The notes: generated by a model not told the origin, from the sequence alone. A stretch of DNA of 64,000 bases from Terrisporobacter mayombei (GCF_014333445.1 NZ_JACRYU010000005.1:1-64000), one strand, 5' to 3'. Positions 1-9,938 are shown, counted from the stretch's first letter. Program-made: numbers and translations.

Positions 1-156
1 CATTTTACAAATAAATATCCAAATAATGAATATTTAATAAAGTATTACAAATATTATAAGTAAATATTATTGCTATAGAGGATCGAATCATTCTAAAGCA
101 CAAATCAATTTACACTCTCAATTTAGTATCTAAATTCTTACTTTTTTTATAAACTA

Positions 157-1512
157 TTATTTATCTTCAAGTAACATTTCTCCAATTTGATAAACAGGAC
201 CTGCACCAGCAGTTATTAGTAGATCATTTGGTTGAATGTTTTCTTTAAGATATTTAACTATATCCTCAAATTTGCTTATATAAGTTACATCCACATTGTT
301 ATGGTATAATTTTTCAACTAAGTCTTTAGAATGAATATCGCCTGGGTCATCTTCTCTAGCAGCGTAGATATCAGTTATTATAACTTTATCTGCAGAATAG
401 AATGCCTCTCCAAATTCATTTAAAAGAGATTTTGTTCTACTATAAGTATGAGGTTGGAATACACACCATAAAGTAGATTTTTTTAGCTTTTTAGAAGCTG
501 CTAAAGTTGCTTTTAACTCTGTTGGGTGATGAGCGTAATCATCAACTATTAAAGCGTCATTGTAAGTTCCTTTAATCTCGAATCTTCTTCCAACACCTGT
601 GTACTTAATGATACTTGCTCTTATATCCTCTACACTTATTCCAGAAACTAATGAAACTATTATAGCAGAAGTAGCATTGTAAATATTGTGCACACCAGGA
701 ACTGATAATTGGAAATTACCTAAATCTTTTCCGAAATAAGATAAATCAAATGATCCATATCCATTATCGTTGAAATGGATATTTGATATTATAACATCAT
801 TTGATGACTCTTTACCGTACTTAATCACTGAAGCTTTTACATCATGTAATATTCCATCAGTATTAGGGCTATCACCATTTATTATAAAGTGACCATCCTT
901 AGGTAATAATTTTCCGAATTTATTGAATGAAGCTTTGATTTCTTCTATTCCAGAGAAGTAATCAAGATGATCTTCCTCTATATTTAAAACGATTGCTATT
1001 TTAGGATTAAAGTTTAGGAAGCTATCAGTATACTCACAAGCTTCTGTGATAAAGTTTTGAGAATTACCTATTTTTACGTTGCCACCAATTGATTTTAAAT
1101 TACCGCCAACTAAGATTGTTGGGTCTAAGTTAGTTGAACCAAATATAGTTGATAGCATTGATGTAGTTGTAGTCTTTCCATGTGTCCCAGAGACAGCAAT
1201 TGAGTTTTTATATTCTCTCATTATTTGCCCTAGAAATGCAGCTCTATTTATCGTTAATATATTTTTGTTTTTTGCAGCCATAAGCTCTTCATTGTCAGGG
1301 TGAATAGCAGCTGTATAAACTACCATATCTAATCCATCAACAATATTTTCTTTTTTCTGACCGATATAAATTTTTGCTCCTTGAGCTTGTAGTTTTTCAG
1401 TCATTGTAGATTTACCAATGTCTGAACCTGAAACATTATAACCTTTATTAAGGCAGATTTCAGCTAAGGCGCTCATACTTATTCCGCCGATTCCTATGAA
1501 ATGTATATTCAT
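157..1512 (-). CDS. murC: UDP-N-acetylmuramate--L-alanine ligase
   Basis: Cytoplasmic Mur ligase that couples L-alanine to UDP-MurNAc with ATP, the first step in building the peptidoglycan stem peptide. At 451 residues it is full length. Visible motifs are the N-terminal glycine-rich GIGGISMSA (residues 7-15), the Mur-ligase ATP loop [10 protein letters not shown] (109-118), the central EEDHLDYF segment and a C-terminal DDYAHHPTE. The start is supported by a GGAAGGTGG ribosome binding site just upstream on the minus strand. It diverges from purR across a 229-base intergenic region. No second gene is visible downstream of its stop before the window edge. Confidence 0.97.
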   Translation of the reverse strand: MNIHFIGIGGISMSALAEICLNKGYNVSGSDIGKSTMTEKLQAQGAKIYIGQKKENIVDGLDMVVYTAAIHPDNEELMAAKNKNILTINRAAFLGQIMREYKNSIAVSGTHGKTTTTSMLSTIFGSTNLDPTILVGGNLKSIGGNVKIGNSQNFITEACEYTDSFLNFNPKIAIVLNIEEDHLDYFSGIEEIKASFNKFGKLLPKDGHFIINGDSPNTDGILHDVKASVIKYGKESSNDVIISNIHFNDNGYGSFDLSYFGKDLGNFQLSVPGVHNIYNATSAIIVSLVSGISVEDIRASIIKYTGVGRRFEIKGTYNDALIVDDYAHHPTELKATLAASKKLKKSTLWCVFQPHTYSRTKSLLNEFGEAFYSADKVIITDIYAAREDDPGDIHSKDLVEKLYHNNVDVTYISKFEDIVKYLKENIQPNDLLITAGAGPVYQIGEMLLEDK

Positions 1513-1549
1513 AACAAAACCACCTTCCTTTTATTTATTTCTATATCAA

Positions 1550-1582
1550 GAACAATTTTTGTGGTATAATTAAATAATGTTC
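1550..1582 (+). promoter_or_regulatory. Candidate purR promoter flanked by PurBox-like inverted repeat
   Basis: An extended -10 element (TGGTATAAT, ending at 1570) points toward purR. It lies between GAACAAT (1550-1556) and AATGTTC (1576-1582), an inverted pair in which both halves fit the GAACWWT core of the Bacillus PurR box, in the same relative orientation. The CC that precedes GAAC in the Bacillus box is missing and the 19-base gap is slightly longer than usual. Autoregulation of purR by PurR is known in B. subtilis; here it is inferred. A further inverted repeat (1612-1620 with 1644-1652) lies downstream. Confidence 0.4.
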
Positions 1583-1741
1583 AATATTCTAAGTATAATA
1601 TGCATATACTACTTCATATAAATTATATTTATAATTATAAGAATATATGAAGCATAACCAATATTATATCATATAATAAAATCTTATGCATTAATTAGTT
1701 TGAATTATAAATAGTTGTAATTGTAGGAGGTTAATCAACCA

Positions 1742-2617
1742 ATGAAGTTTAAAAGAACAGAGAGAATCGGAGCTATCGTTAAGATATTATCTGATAATCC
1801 GAATAAAATTTATACATTAAGTTATTTTACGGAAAAATTCAATGCTGCCAAATCTACAATTAGTGAAGACCTTTTAGTTGTAAAAAATGTATTTGAAAAA
1901 CTACAATTAGGAAAGGTAATAACGATTTCTGGAGCAGCTGGTGGAGTAAAATACATACCAAAAACATCAATAGAAGAAAATCAAAATTTCTTAATGGAAT
2001 TATGTGAAAAAATAAGTTCTCCTGATAGAATTCTTTCAGGAAGATTTGTATATTTAATAGATTTAATTTATGATCCAAGTGTTGTAGCAAAAATAGGAAA
2101 AATATTTGCATCAAATATAGATTATTCAGAAGCCGATTATGTAGTTACAATGGAAACTAAGGGAATACCGATGGCTCTTATGACTGCAAAGGCTATGAAT
2201 TTACCATTAGTCATTATAAGGAAAGATATAAAAGTATCTGAAGGCCCAACATTAAGTATGACTTATGTTACAGGAGATAATTCTAAGGTACAAAGTATGA
2301 GTTTACCAAGAAAAGCTCTTAAACCAGGAAGTAAGGTTATTCTTATAGATGACTTTATGAGGGGTGGGGGAACTATAAAAGGTATGACTCAATTAATGAA
2401 TGAATTTGGTGCAGAAGTAATAGGAACGGGAATATTTATAACAACATCAGCGCCAGAAGATAAATTAGTTGAAGATTATATATCTTTAATAGAAATAGAT
2501 ACAAGAGATAATGAAATAATAGTAAAGCCAAACTTAAAAACATTTAAAGATGAATATAGAACAGAAGATACAATAAAAGATGTATTGGATGAATTAGATT
2601 ATGAAGATAATGAATAA
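1742..2617 (+). CDS. purR: Purine operon repressor PurR
   Basis: Repressor of purine biosynthesis and transport genes whose DNA binding is relieved by PRPP. At 291 residues it has the family architecture: an N-terminal winged-helix DNA-binding part (about 1-75) and a phosphoribosyltransferase-like domain (about 80-275). The PRPP-binding motif VILIDDFMRGGGT occupies residues 199-211. The start is set by AGGAGG about 10 bases upstream. It precedes spoVG as in Bacillus, where yabJ lies between; no yabJ homologue is visible here. An inverted GAACWWT pair upstream suggests autoregulation. Confidence 0.96.
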   Translation: MKFKRTERIGAIVKILSDNPNKIYTLSYFTEKFNAAKSTISEDLLVVKNVFEKLQLGKVITISGAAGGVKYIPKTSIEENQNFLMELCEKISSPDRILSGRFVYLIDLIYDPSVVAKIGKIFASNIDYSEADYVVTMETKGIPMALMTAKAMNLPLVIIRKDIKVSEGPTLSMTYVTGDNSKVQSMSLPRKALKPGSKVILIDDFMRGGGTIKGMTQLMNEFGAEVIGTGIFITTSAPEDKLVEDYISLIEIDTRDNEIIVKPNLKTFKDEYRTEDTIKDVLDELDYEDNE

Positions 2618-2680
2618 TTCTAACTAAAAATAATATATAAAATGTTTTTTAAATAAAAATAAAAAAAATCAAAAAATTAA

Positions 2681-2709
2681 AAAGGAATTTATCAAAAAGT
2701 ATAGAATTA
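2681..2709 (+). promoter_or_regulatory. Sigma-H promoter of spoVG
   Basis: AAAGGAATT (2681-2689) and ATAGAATTA (2701-2709) match the sigma-H consensus elements RnAGGAwWW and RnnGAATww at every position, with an 11-base spacer, the optimal distance. spoVG is the archetypal sigma-H gene in B. subtilis. The predicted start of transcription is about 60 bases ahead of the spoVG start codon. Confidence 0.75.
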
Positions 2710-2780
2710 TTTACCAAACAGTTTATAATTATATTGGGTAAATTGTATTTTGTCAAAATCACAAAGGGGGATATTAAGGT

Positions 2781-3059
2781 ATGAACATAACTGACGTAAG
2801 AGTAAGAAAAATTACTGATGAGGGGAAAATGAAATGTATAGTTTCTATAACTTTTGATAATTTATTTGTAGTTCATGATATCAAAGTTATTGAAGGGCAA
2901 AATGGATTATTTATAGCTATGCCAAGTAGAAAAGTTGGAGAAGGAAATTTCAGAGATATAGCTCATCCAATAAATGCTGAAATGAGACAAGTGCTTGAAG
3001 ATGCAGTATTAAAGGCTTATGAAGAAGCTTTAGCCCAATTAGAAGTTGCAGCTGAATAA
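2781..3059 (+). CDS. spoVG: Septation/stage V sporulation regulator SpoVG
   Basis: Small regulatory protein, a nucleic-acid-binding factor in other Firmicutes, that affects asymmetric septation, cortex formation and many post-transcriptional targets. At 92 residues it is of normal length and highly conserved: it opens [11 protein letters not shown] and carries the typical central IAMPSRK and later FRDIAHPIN segments. A strong AAAGGGGG ribosome binding site precedes the ATG. It is monocistronic: a sigma-H promoter lies upstream and an intrinsic terminator directly downstream. Confidence 0.97.
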   Translation: MNITDVRVRKITDEGKMKCIVSITFDNLFVVHDIKVIEGQNGLFIAMPSRKVGEGNFRDIAHPINAEMRQVLEDAVLKAYEEALAQLEVAAE

Positions 3060-3089
3060 TAATTTAGAGTTTAATAATTTGTAATAAAT

Positions 3090-3114
3090 GAGTCGAAATC
3101 TCGACTCTTTTTTT
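3090..3114 (+). terminator. Intrinsic terminator of spoVG
   Basis: GAGTCGA (3090-3096) pairs with TCGACTC (3101-3107) around a four-base loop and is followed by a run of T. Confidence 0.88.
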
Positions 3115-3284
3115 ATTAAATAAACAGGTATTTTTTGATATTACAATGTTAATAATAAATACAAATCGTATATAATTAAAAGTTATGAAAAATATTATTA
3201 TATTTGAAGAAATATTGACAAAAGTATGAAATAAAATTATGATATTATCATAACGTATAAATATAAAATTATTTTAAGACAAAA

Positions 3285-3545
3285 GCAATGATAAGAATAA
3301 GTAGTAACTAGAATAGATATACAGAAAGTAACCGGTAGATGAGAGGTGCATATACTACTATTTATGAATACATCTTTGAGCTTCACACCGAAAAGTATAA
3401 ACTTAGTAGGCTGTGACGTATTTGATACACGTTATAGTATCGTAGTACTAATAATACTAGCTGAGGTAAATAGTGTGAGCTATTTATAAACAAAGGTGGT
3501 AACGCGAGATATGCTCTCGTCCTTTTATGGACGAGGGCTTTTTTA
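3285..3545 (+). promoter_or_regulatory. T-box riboswitch (tyrosine) upstream of tyrS
   Basis: T-box leader that senses uncharged tRNA. The T-box core AAAGGTGGTAACGCG (3492-3506) contains the TGGT that would pair with the tRNA acceptor end ACCA. It is followed by a 10-base-pair terminator (3513-3522 with 3529-3538) and a T run to 3545. At the base of stem I, TAAG and CTTA arms flank an AGTA motif on the 5' side and GTATAAA on the 3' side, so TAT at 3396-3398 is the likely specifier, a tyrosine codon matching the gene downstream. The exact 5' end is an estimate. Confidence 0.88.
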
Positions 3546-3618
3546 TTTCCCGGGAATTATATTTTTTATAAAAAACAAGAAATTTTTATTTAATATTAAA
3601 TAAAAGGAGAGGATAACT

Positions 3619-4842
3619 ATGACAATATATGAAGAATTAGTTGCTAGAGGGTTAGTTGCTCAAGTAACAGATGAAGATGAATTAAAAGAACTTATAAATG
3701 CAGGTAAAGCTGTATTCTACATAGGATTCGATGCTACTGCAGATAGTCTTCATGTAGGACATTTTATGGCATTATGTTTAATGAAGAGGCTACAAATGGC
3801 AGGGAATAAACCTATAGCACTTATAGGTGGTGGAACAACTATGGTAGGTGACCCATCAGGAAGAACAGATATGAGACAAATGATGACACCAGAACAAATA
3901 AACCATAACTGTGAATGTTTCAAAAAACAAATGAGTAAATTTATAGATTTCTCAGATGATAAAGCTATATTAGTTAATAATGCAGATTGGTTAATGGGAT
4001 TAAATTATGTTGAATTATTAAGAGAAGTTGGATCTCATTTTAGTGTTAATAGAATGCTTACTGCTGAATGTTATAAAAACAGAATGGAAAGAGGACTTAG
4101 CTTCTTAGAGTTTAACTACATGATAATGCAAGCATTTGATTTCTATACTTTATATCAAAAATACGGTTGTCAAATGCAATTAGGTGGAAATGACCAATGG
4201 AGTAACATGTTAGCTGGAACTGACTTAATAAGACGTAAATTAGGAGAAAATGCTTATGCATTAACTATAACTTTACTTCTTAATTCAGAAGGAAATAAAA
4301 TGGGTAAAACTGCTTCAGGGGCAGTATGGCTAGATCCTAATAAAACTTCTCCATTTGAATTTTATCAATACTGGAGAAATGTTGCAGACGCTGATGTATT
4401 TAAATGTATGCGTATGTTAACATTTTTACCGTTAGAAGAAATAGAGGCAATAGAAAAATGGGAAGATAATAGAATAAATGAAGCTAAAGAAATATTAGCA
4501 TTCGAATTAACTAAACTTGTTCATAGTGAAGAAGAGGCTACAAAAGCTCAAGAAAGTTCAAGAGCATTATTCACTGGTGGAGCATCAGAGCATATGCCTA
4601 CAACTGAAATAAGCGAAGAAGATTTAACTGATGGAGCTATAGACATAATATCTTTACTAGTTAAGAGTGAGCTTGCGCCAACTAGATCAGAAGGAAGACG
4701 TAATGTAGAACAAGGTGGAGTAACTGTTGATGGAGAAAAGGTTACTGATTTCAAAGCTGTATTTACTAAGGAAGCTTTAGCTGGTGATGGTATAGTTATA
4801 AAACGTGGAAAGAAAAAATTCAAAAGAGTAATTTTAAAATAG
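3619..4842 (+). CDS. tyrS: Tyrosyl-tRNA synthetase
   Basis: Class I aminoacyl-tRNA synthetase that charges tRNA-Tyr. At 407 residues it has the class I HIGH motif as HVGH (45-48), the GGNDQWSN tyrosine/ATP-site segment (189-196) and the KMSKS-equivalent KMGKT (227-231). A C-terminal S4-like RNA-binding domain covers about 340-407. The ribosome binding site AGGAGAGG precedes the ATG. Expression should rise when uncharged tRNA-Tyr binds the T-box leader upstream. A strong, probably bidirectional terminator follows. Confidence 0.97.
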   Translation: MTIYEELVARGLVAQVTDEDELKELINAGKAVFYIGFDATADSLHVGHFMALCLMKRLQMAGNKPIALIGGGTTMVGDPSGRTDMRQMMTPEQINHNCECFKKQMSKFIDFSDDKAILVNNADWLMGLNYVELLREVGSHFSVNRMLTAECYKNRMERGLSFLEFNYMIMQAFDFYTLYQKYGCQMQLGGNDQWSNMLAGTDLIRRKLGENAYALTITLLLNSEGNKMGKTASGAVWLDPNKTSPFEFYQYWRNVADADVFKCMRMLTFLPLEEIEAIEKWEDNRINEAKEILAFELTKLVHSEEEATKAQESSRALFTGGASEHMPTTEISEEDLTDGAIDIISLLVKSELAPTRSEGRRNVEQGGVTVDGEKVTDFKAVFTKEALAGDGIVIKRGKKKFKRVILK

Positions 4843-4863
4843 TTATAAATAATCGATAAATCC

Positions 4864-4903
4864 AAAATAACAGTAACTAAAATATAATAGTTACTGTTAT
4901 TTT
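4864..4903. terminator. Terminator after tyrS, near-symmetrical
   Basis: A 16-base-pair perfect stem (4864-4879 with 4888-4903) around an eight-base loop, A-rich on the left and T-rich on the right, so it can act on either strand. Confidence 0.85.
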
Positions 4904-4938
4904 GTATATATTAATATAATGCAATGATTACAAAAAAC

Positions 4939-4963
4939 TAGCATTTTTTAATAAAAAATGCTA
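4939..4963. repeat. Perfect 12-base inverted repeat upstream of glmU
   Basis: TAGCATTTTTTA and its exact reverse complement are separated by one base (A4951). Such a short centre favours a protein-binding site or DNA cruciform over an RNA hairpin. It lies about 100 bases ahead of glmU. No regulator is assigned. Confidence 0.5.
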
Positions 4964-5065
4964 TATTATTAATGATAATAATACGATTGAACTATATACT
5001 ATTGGCAAAAAAATACAGACTAATAGTAACAATTATAAAAAAAACTACTGAAATGGAGTGAAAAT

Positions 5066-6442
5066 ATGAATTTTAAAGCCATAATTCTTGCAGCCGGAAA
5101 AGGTACGAGAATGAAGTCAAAATTTCCAAAAGTTGTTCACAAAGTATGCGGAAAAGAAATGGTAAATCATATCATAGATGTATCAAAAAAATCTGGTGTT
5201 AGTGATGTAGTTGCAATATTAGGTCACGGATCAGAAGTGGTAGAAAATGTATTACCAGAAGGTACTATGATTGCGATGCAAACTGAACAATTAGGAACAG
5301 GTCATGCTGTTAAAATGGCAAAAGAATACATAAATGATGAAGACACAATAGTTATCTTATGTGGGGATACTCCTTTAATTAAAGAAGAAACTCTAAAAAG
5401 ATTATTTAATTACCATATAGAAAATAATTATACAGCAACGGTTTTAACTACAAAAGTTGATAACCCAACAGGATATGGAAGGGTAATAAGAGATGAAAAT
5501 GAGGATTTACTTAAAATTGTTGAGCAAAAAGATGGAAATGCTGAAGAATTAGCGGTAAATGAAATTAACTCGGGAATATACTGTTTCAAAGGCAAGATGC
5601 TAAGAGAATCGTTAGATTTACTTGATAATAATAATGCTCAAGGTGAGTATTATTTAACTGATACAATAAAAATCTTAAGAGATAAAGGATTCAAGGTTGG
5701 AGCATTTAATGGTTCTACTATAGAAGAATTAATGGGTGTTAACTCTAGACTTGAATTATCTAAAGCAGAATCTCTTATGAGAAAAAGAATAAATGAATTC
5801 CATTTATTAAATGGAGTTACAATAATAGATCCACAATCTACTTATATTGAAGCTGATGTAGAAATTGGTCAAGATACTATGATTTATCCAGGTGTCATGA
5901 TTCATGGAAATACTAAAATAGGTAGTGAATGTATAATAGGTATGAATTCATCTATAACAAACTCATCAATTGGAAATAATACAGAAATTAAGAATTCTAC
6001 AATAATAGATAGTAATGTTGGAGAAAATACTGCAGTTGGACCTTATGCTTACTTAAGACCAAAAAGTAACATAGGAAACAATGTTAAGATAGGTGACTTC
6101 GTAGAAGTTAAAAACGCAACTATAGAGGATAATTCAAAAGCATCACACCTTTCATATATAGGTGATGCTCATGTTGGTAAAGATGTAAATATAGGTTGCG
6201 GGGTAGTATTTGTAAACTACGATGGTAAAAATAAATTTAAATCAGAAGTAAAAGATGGAGCATTTATCGGCTCTAATTCAAATTTAGTTGCGCCAGTAGT
6301 AGTTGAAGAAAAAGGGTATATCGCAACAGGGTCTACAATAACTAATGATGTACCACAAGGAGCTCTTGCAGTAGCTAGAGAAAGACAAGTGATAAAAGAA
6401 GGTTGGGTAGACAAAAAAGAAAAAAGAGATGAGAATAAATAG
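5066..6442 (+). CDS. glmU: Bifunctional UDP-GlcNAc pyrophosphorylase / glucosamine-1-phosphate N-acetyltransferase
   Basis: Makes UDP-GlcNAc from glucosamine-1-phosphate in two steps, acetylation then uridylylation, and so feeds peptidoglycan and wall polymer synthesis. The 458-residue protein has an N-terminal nucleotidyltransferase domain with LAAGKGTRMKS (residues 8-18) and a C-terminal left-handed beta-helix acetyltransferase domain of hexapeptide repeats (about 250-450) with a YLRPKS segment. The start follows a TGGAGTG ribosome binding site. It sits 59 bases ahead of prs, as in Bacillus, and the two are probably co-transcribed. Confidence 0.97.
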   Translation: MNFKAIILAAGKGTRMKSKFPKVVHKVCGKEMVNHIIDVSKKSGVSDVVAILGHGSEVVENVLPEGTMIAMQTEQLGTGHAVKMAKEYINDEDTIVILCGDTPLIKEETLKRLFNYHIENNYTATVLTTKVDNPTGYGRVIRDENEDLLKIVEQKDGNAEELAVNEINSGIYCFKGKMLRESLDLLDNNNAQGEYYLTDTIKILRDKGFKVGAFNGSTIEELMGVNSRLELSKAESLMRKRINEFHLLNGVTIIDPQSTYIEADVEIGQDTMIYPGVMIHGNTKIGSECIIGMNSSITNSSIGNNTEIKNSTIIDSNVGENTAVGPYAYLRPKSNIGNNVKIGDFVEVKNATIEDNSKASHLSYIGDAHVGKDVNIGCGVVFVNYDGKNKFKSEVKDGAFIGSNSNLVAPVVVEEKGYIATGSTITNDVPQGALAVARERQVIKEGWVDKKEKRDENK

Positions 6443-6501
6443 CTAATTATTTTTTAGGAAAACACCTAATAATATTTATATAATTTTCAGGAGGACAAGT
6501 A

Positions 6502-7452
6502 ATGAACACTAGCGGAAGCGAGATTAAAATTATTGCAGGTAATTCAAATCAAGAGTTAGCTGAAAAAATCGCAGAGTATATAGGAGTAAAGGTTGCTGAT
6601 TGCCAAGTAACTACATTTAGTGATGGCGAAATAAGCGTAAACATGAATGAAACAGTTAGGGGTTGTGATGTATTTGTAGTTCAATCTACTAATAACCCAG
6701 TTAACAACAATTTAATGGAATTATTAATAATGATAGATGCATTAAAAAGAGCATCTGCAGGAAGAATAACAGCAGTTATACCTTACTATGGATATGCAAG
6801 ACAAGATAGAAAAGCTAAGGCAAGAGATCCAATTACAGCTAAATTAGTAGCTAATTTAATAACAGCTGCAGGAGCAGATAGAGTATTAACTATGGATTTA
6901 CATGCTGCACAAATACAAGGATACTTTGATATTCCACTAGATCATTTACTAGGGGGAAGTCTATTAGCTAATTACTTTAATGAAAAAGAATTAGAAGATT
7001 TAGTAGTAGTTTCACCAGACTTAGGAAGTGTTACTAGATCAAGAAAATTTGCTAATCAATTAAATGGAGAAGTTCCACTAGCTATAATAGATAAGAGAAG
7101 ACCTAAAGCAAATGTTTGTGAGGTCATGAATCTAATAGGGGATGTAAAAGGAAAAAATGTTATAATGTTAGATGACATGATAGATACAGCAGGTACAATA
7201 ACAAATGCTGCGAATGCATTAAAAGAATTTGGGGCTAAAGAAGTATATGCTTGCTGTACACATGCGGTTTTATCTGGACCAGCATTAGAAAGAATAGAAA
7301 ACTCTGCAATTAATGAGTTAATCGTTTTAGATACTATCAGGCTTCCTAAAGAAAAACAACTTGATAAAATAAAAGTATTAACAGTAGCAGAAATGTTTGG
7401 AGAAGCAATTAAGAAAATATTCTCTAACGAATCTGTAAGTGTTTTATTCTAA
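6502..7452 (+). CDS. prs: Ribose-phosphate pyrophosphokinase (PRPP synthetase)
   Basis: Makes PRPP from ribose-5-phosphate and ATP for purine, pyrimidine, NAD and histidine synthesis. At 316 residues it is full length. It has the ATP/catalytic segment [11 protein letters not shown] (94-104), [13 protein letters not shown] (131-143) and the PRPP-binding loop [14 protein letters not shown] (220-233). The ATG lies nine bases after GGAGGA. Its product is also the signal sensed by PurR, encoded 4 kb upstream. An intrinsic terminator follows. Confidence 0.97.
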   Translation: MNTSGSEIKIIAGNSNQELAEKIAEYIGVKVADCQVTTFSDGEISVNMNETVRGCDVFVVQSTNNPVNNNLMELLIMIDALKRASAGRITAVIPYYGYARQDRKAKARDPITAKLVANLITAAGADRVLTMDLHAAQIQGYFDIPLDHLLGGSLLANYFNEKELEDLVVVSPDLGSVTRSRKFANQLNGEVPLAIIDKRRPKANVCEVMNLIGDVKGKNVIMLDDMIDTAGTITNAANALKEFGAKEVYACCTHAVLSGPALERIENSAINELIVLDTIRLPKEKQLDKIKVLTVAEMFGEAIKKIFSNESVSVLF

Positions 7453-7466
7453 TTAGCAATTTAGTA

Positions 7467-7501
7467 GGGATATTAATCTTTGAGATTAATATCTCTTTTT
7501 T
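7467..7501 (+). terminator. Intrinsic terminator of glmU-prs
   Basis: GATATTAATCT (7469-7479) pairs with AGATTAATATC (7483-7493), extended by two outer pairs, followed by six T. Confidence 0.87.
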
Positions 7502-7591
7502 ATTATAAGGATATTCTTAAGAGTAATTTGTATAAAAACTTATGTATAAAACTATAATATTAGATACTAAAAATTAATTTAAGGAGAAAGT

Positions 7592-8647
7592 ATGGATATT
7601 TATAGTATTTTAGAAAAAGCAATTACTTTGAAGGCTTCTGATATTCATTTAATAGAAGGGACTTATGGCAGGGCTAGAGTATTAAATAAATTTATCAATA
7701 TAACGGATGAAGTTTTATGTGGAATAGATATTGAAAAAATGACTAAAGAATTATTAGGAGATGAAAAGATTGCTATCATAGGAGAAGTGGGTCAGTTAGA
7801 CTTTGCTTATTCTCTAAAAAATGGTCAAAGGTTTAGAATTAATGCTTATATGCAAAGAGGATTTTATTCACTTTCCATAAGAGTAATAAAAAACGAAATA
7901 CCACCTTTTGAATCATTAGGACTACCATCGTCTATTATAAATTTTATAAATAAAAAGAAAGGCCTAATATTAATTACTGGTCCAACAGGATGTGGTAAAA
8001 GTACAACATTAGCTAGCTTAATAAATATAATTAATAATTCAAAAGAAAATCATATAATAACATTGGAAGATCCTATTGAATATATACATGAACATAAAAA
8101 AAGTATAATAAGTCAAAGAGAAGTAGGTAGCGATTTACAGGATTTTAATGAAGGTCTAATTGCAGCTTTAAGACAAGATCCAGATGTGATTTTAATTGGA
8201 GAAATGAGAGATTCCACTACTATATCTATAGCTCTTAAGGCAGCTGAGACAGGTCATTTAGTTTTATCTACATTACATACAACGGGAGCCGCAAAGACAA
8301 TTGATAGAATAATTGATAGTTTTCCTAATAATCAACAAGATCAAATTAGATATCAACTCTCTACAGTATGTGAAGGTATAGTGAGCCAACAGTTACTTAC
8401 ATCTATTGATGAAAAAAGTATTGTTGTGACTACAGAGGTTATGGTAGTAACGCCTGCAATTAGAAATTTAATAAGGGAAAATAAAATTTATCAAATTAAA
8501 AATTCCATACAGACGGGAATTAAACAAGGTATGCATTCTATGGATCAAGATTTAATTAGATTATTCAAAGAAGGGAAAATATCTAAAAAAGTAGTATTTA
8601 ATAATTGTAATGATTTTGAATATGTAAATAAGTTGATAGAATTATAA
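7592..8647 (+). CDS. pilT: Type IV pilus retraction ATPase PilT-like
   Basis: Hexameric secretion-type ATPase that powers pilus retraction and twitching. At 351 residues it has the PilT-typical N-terminal ASDIHL (15-20), Walker A GPTGCGKST (130-138), Asp box ITLEDPIEYIH (156-166), Walker B DPDVILIGEMRD (196-207) and His box GHLVLSTLHT (221-230). The ribosome binding site is AAGGAGA. It is followed by a prepilin peptidase but by no pilins, PilB, PilC or PilM-like genes; prs lies on one side and pth on the other. The partner proteins must be encoded elsewhere, if present. Confidence 0.9.
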   Translation: MDIYSILEKAITLKASDIHLIEGTYGRARVLNKFINITDEVLCGIDIEKMTKELLGDEKIAIIGEVGQLDFAYSLKNGQRFRINAYMQRGFYSLSIRVIKNEIPPFESLGLPSSIINFINKKKGLILITGPTGCGKSTTLASLINIINNSKENHIITLEDPIEYIHEHKKSIISQREVGSDLQDFNEGLIAALRQDPDVILIGEMRDSTTISIALKAAETGHLVLSTLHTTGAAKTIDRIIDSFPNNQQDQIRYQLSTVCEGIVSQQLLTSIDEKSIVVTTEVMVVTPAIRNLIRENKIYQIKNSIQTGIKQGMHSMDQDLIRLFKEGKISKKVVFNNCNDFEYVNKLIEL

Positions 8648-8703
8648 TTGAATTTATAAATATTGGGGAAACAAGACCGTACTATTATTTTGAAAATAAA
8701 ACT

Positions 8704-9348
8704 ATGATATATTTAACAATATTAATAATTTTTATGGTTTTATCGTATATTTCAGAAAAAATAATATACAAGTTAGATAATTGCATGGATAAAAATCTAA
8801 CTAATAAAATACTAATATTTTTACCAAACATGATAATACCCATTTTAATATATACTAAGTATGATATAAGTGTGCAAGCTATAAGTTATATGGTATTAAT
8901 TCCGTTTTTAATATTAATCTCAATAATTGATTACAGGACAACTTATGTATATGATATAACAACACTTAGTGGTATAATTATGCAGAGTGTTATTTTTATA
9001 TTTAGCACTGAGCTAAAAAGTAATTCAATTAGCCATTTAAAAGGATTATTGATAGGCATTGTCCTATCATATATAATATCAAAAATAACGAAGTCATTAG
9101 GTGAAGGTGATGTTGGATTTTATGGGCTTTGTTGCTTTGTAATTGGAAAAGAATATGTTTTATTTATGATGTATTTATCTATAGTATTCGCGAGTATATA
9201 TGGATTATATATTATAATTACAAAGAGATGCTCTATAAAGTCATCTATTCCATTTACACCTTTTATATCCTTAGCAACAGTAACAGTAATTTTGACACAA
9301 AAGGATATAATGAATTTATATTTTGACATATTGAAGATAAATCTATAG
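8704..9348 (+). CDS. pilD: Short prepilin peptidase (PilD/TFPP family)
   Basis: Membrane aspartic protease that would remove leader peptides from type IV prepilins. The two catalytic aspartates are in SIIDYRT (D76) and the GEGD motif (133-136). About six hydrophobic segments are present, and the C-terminal IPFTPFISLA matches the family's IPFGPFLA motif. At 214 residues it lacks the N-terminal cysteine-bearing methyltransferase domain of the classical enzyme. No good ribosome binding site is seen before this ATG, so the start is uncertain; in-frame stops upstream exclude a much longer form. It lies 12 bases ahead of pth. Confidence 0.8.
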   Translation: MIYLTILIIFMVLSYISEKIIYKLDNCMDKNLTNKILIFLPNMIIPILIYTKYDISVQAISYMVLIPFLILISIIDYRTTYVYDITTLSGIIMQSVIFIFSTELKSNSISHLKGLLIGIVLSYIISKITKSLGEGDVGFYGLCCFVIGKEYVLFMMYLSIVFASIYGLYIIITKRCSIKSSIPFTPFISLATVTVILTQKDIMNLYFDILKINL

Positions 9349-9360
9349 AGGAGGTAAATA

Positions 9361-9924
9361 ATGTATATAATAGTAGGGTTAGGAAATCCAGGAAAACAAT
9401 ACGAGGATACTAGACATAATGTTGGATTTAATGCAATAGATATTTTAGCTGAGGAATATGGCATAAGTGTAACTAAAATGAAGCATAAAGCTTTAATAGG
9501 AGAAGGAAGAGTTGGTACTGAAAAGGTGGTACTTGTAAAACCTGTAACATATATGAATCTTAGTGGAGAGTCACTAGCTGAAATATATAACTTCTATAAA
9601 GTTGATACAAGTAATATCGTAGTTATATATGATGATATTGATTTAGACGTAGGTAAAATAAGAATTAGGAAAAAAGGTAGTGGGGGAACTCATAATGGAA
9701 TGAGATCTATAGTAAAGTGCTTAGGAACTACTGATTTCCCAAGAGTAAGAGTTGGTGTATCTAAACCAGAGCCAGGAAGAGATTTAGCAAACTTTGTCCT
9801 TTCTAAATTTGCTCCAGATGAAATGGTAGAATTAAAAGAAGGGCTAAAAAAATCTGTTCTTGCAATAGATTCAATAATAAGGGAAGATATAGACTTAGCT
9901 ATGAATAAATATAATGGAAAATAA
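9361..9924 (+). CDS. pth: Peptidyl-tRNA hydrolase
   Basis: Releases tRNA from peptidyl-tRNAs that drop off ribosomes. The 187 residues carry the substrate-site segment [18 protein letters not shown] (6-23) with the catalytic histidine at 19, and later the MNLSGE and GSGGTHNG motifs. A strong AGAGGAGG lies before the ATG. It is followed 14 bases later by mfd, the same pair as spoVC-mfd in B. subtilis. Confidence 0.97.
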   Translation: MYIIVGLGNPGKQYEDTRHNVGFNAIDILAEEYGISVTKMKHKALIGEGRVGTEKVVLVKPVTYMNLSGESLAEIYNFYKVDTSNIVVIYDDIDLDVGKIRIRKKGSGGTHNGMRSIVKCLGTTDFPRVRVGVSKPEPGRDLANFVLSKFAPDEMVELKEGLKKSVLAIDSIIREDIDLAMNKYNGK

Positions 9925-9938
9925 TCAGGAGGGCTTAT

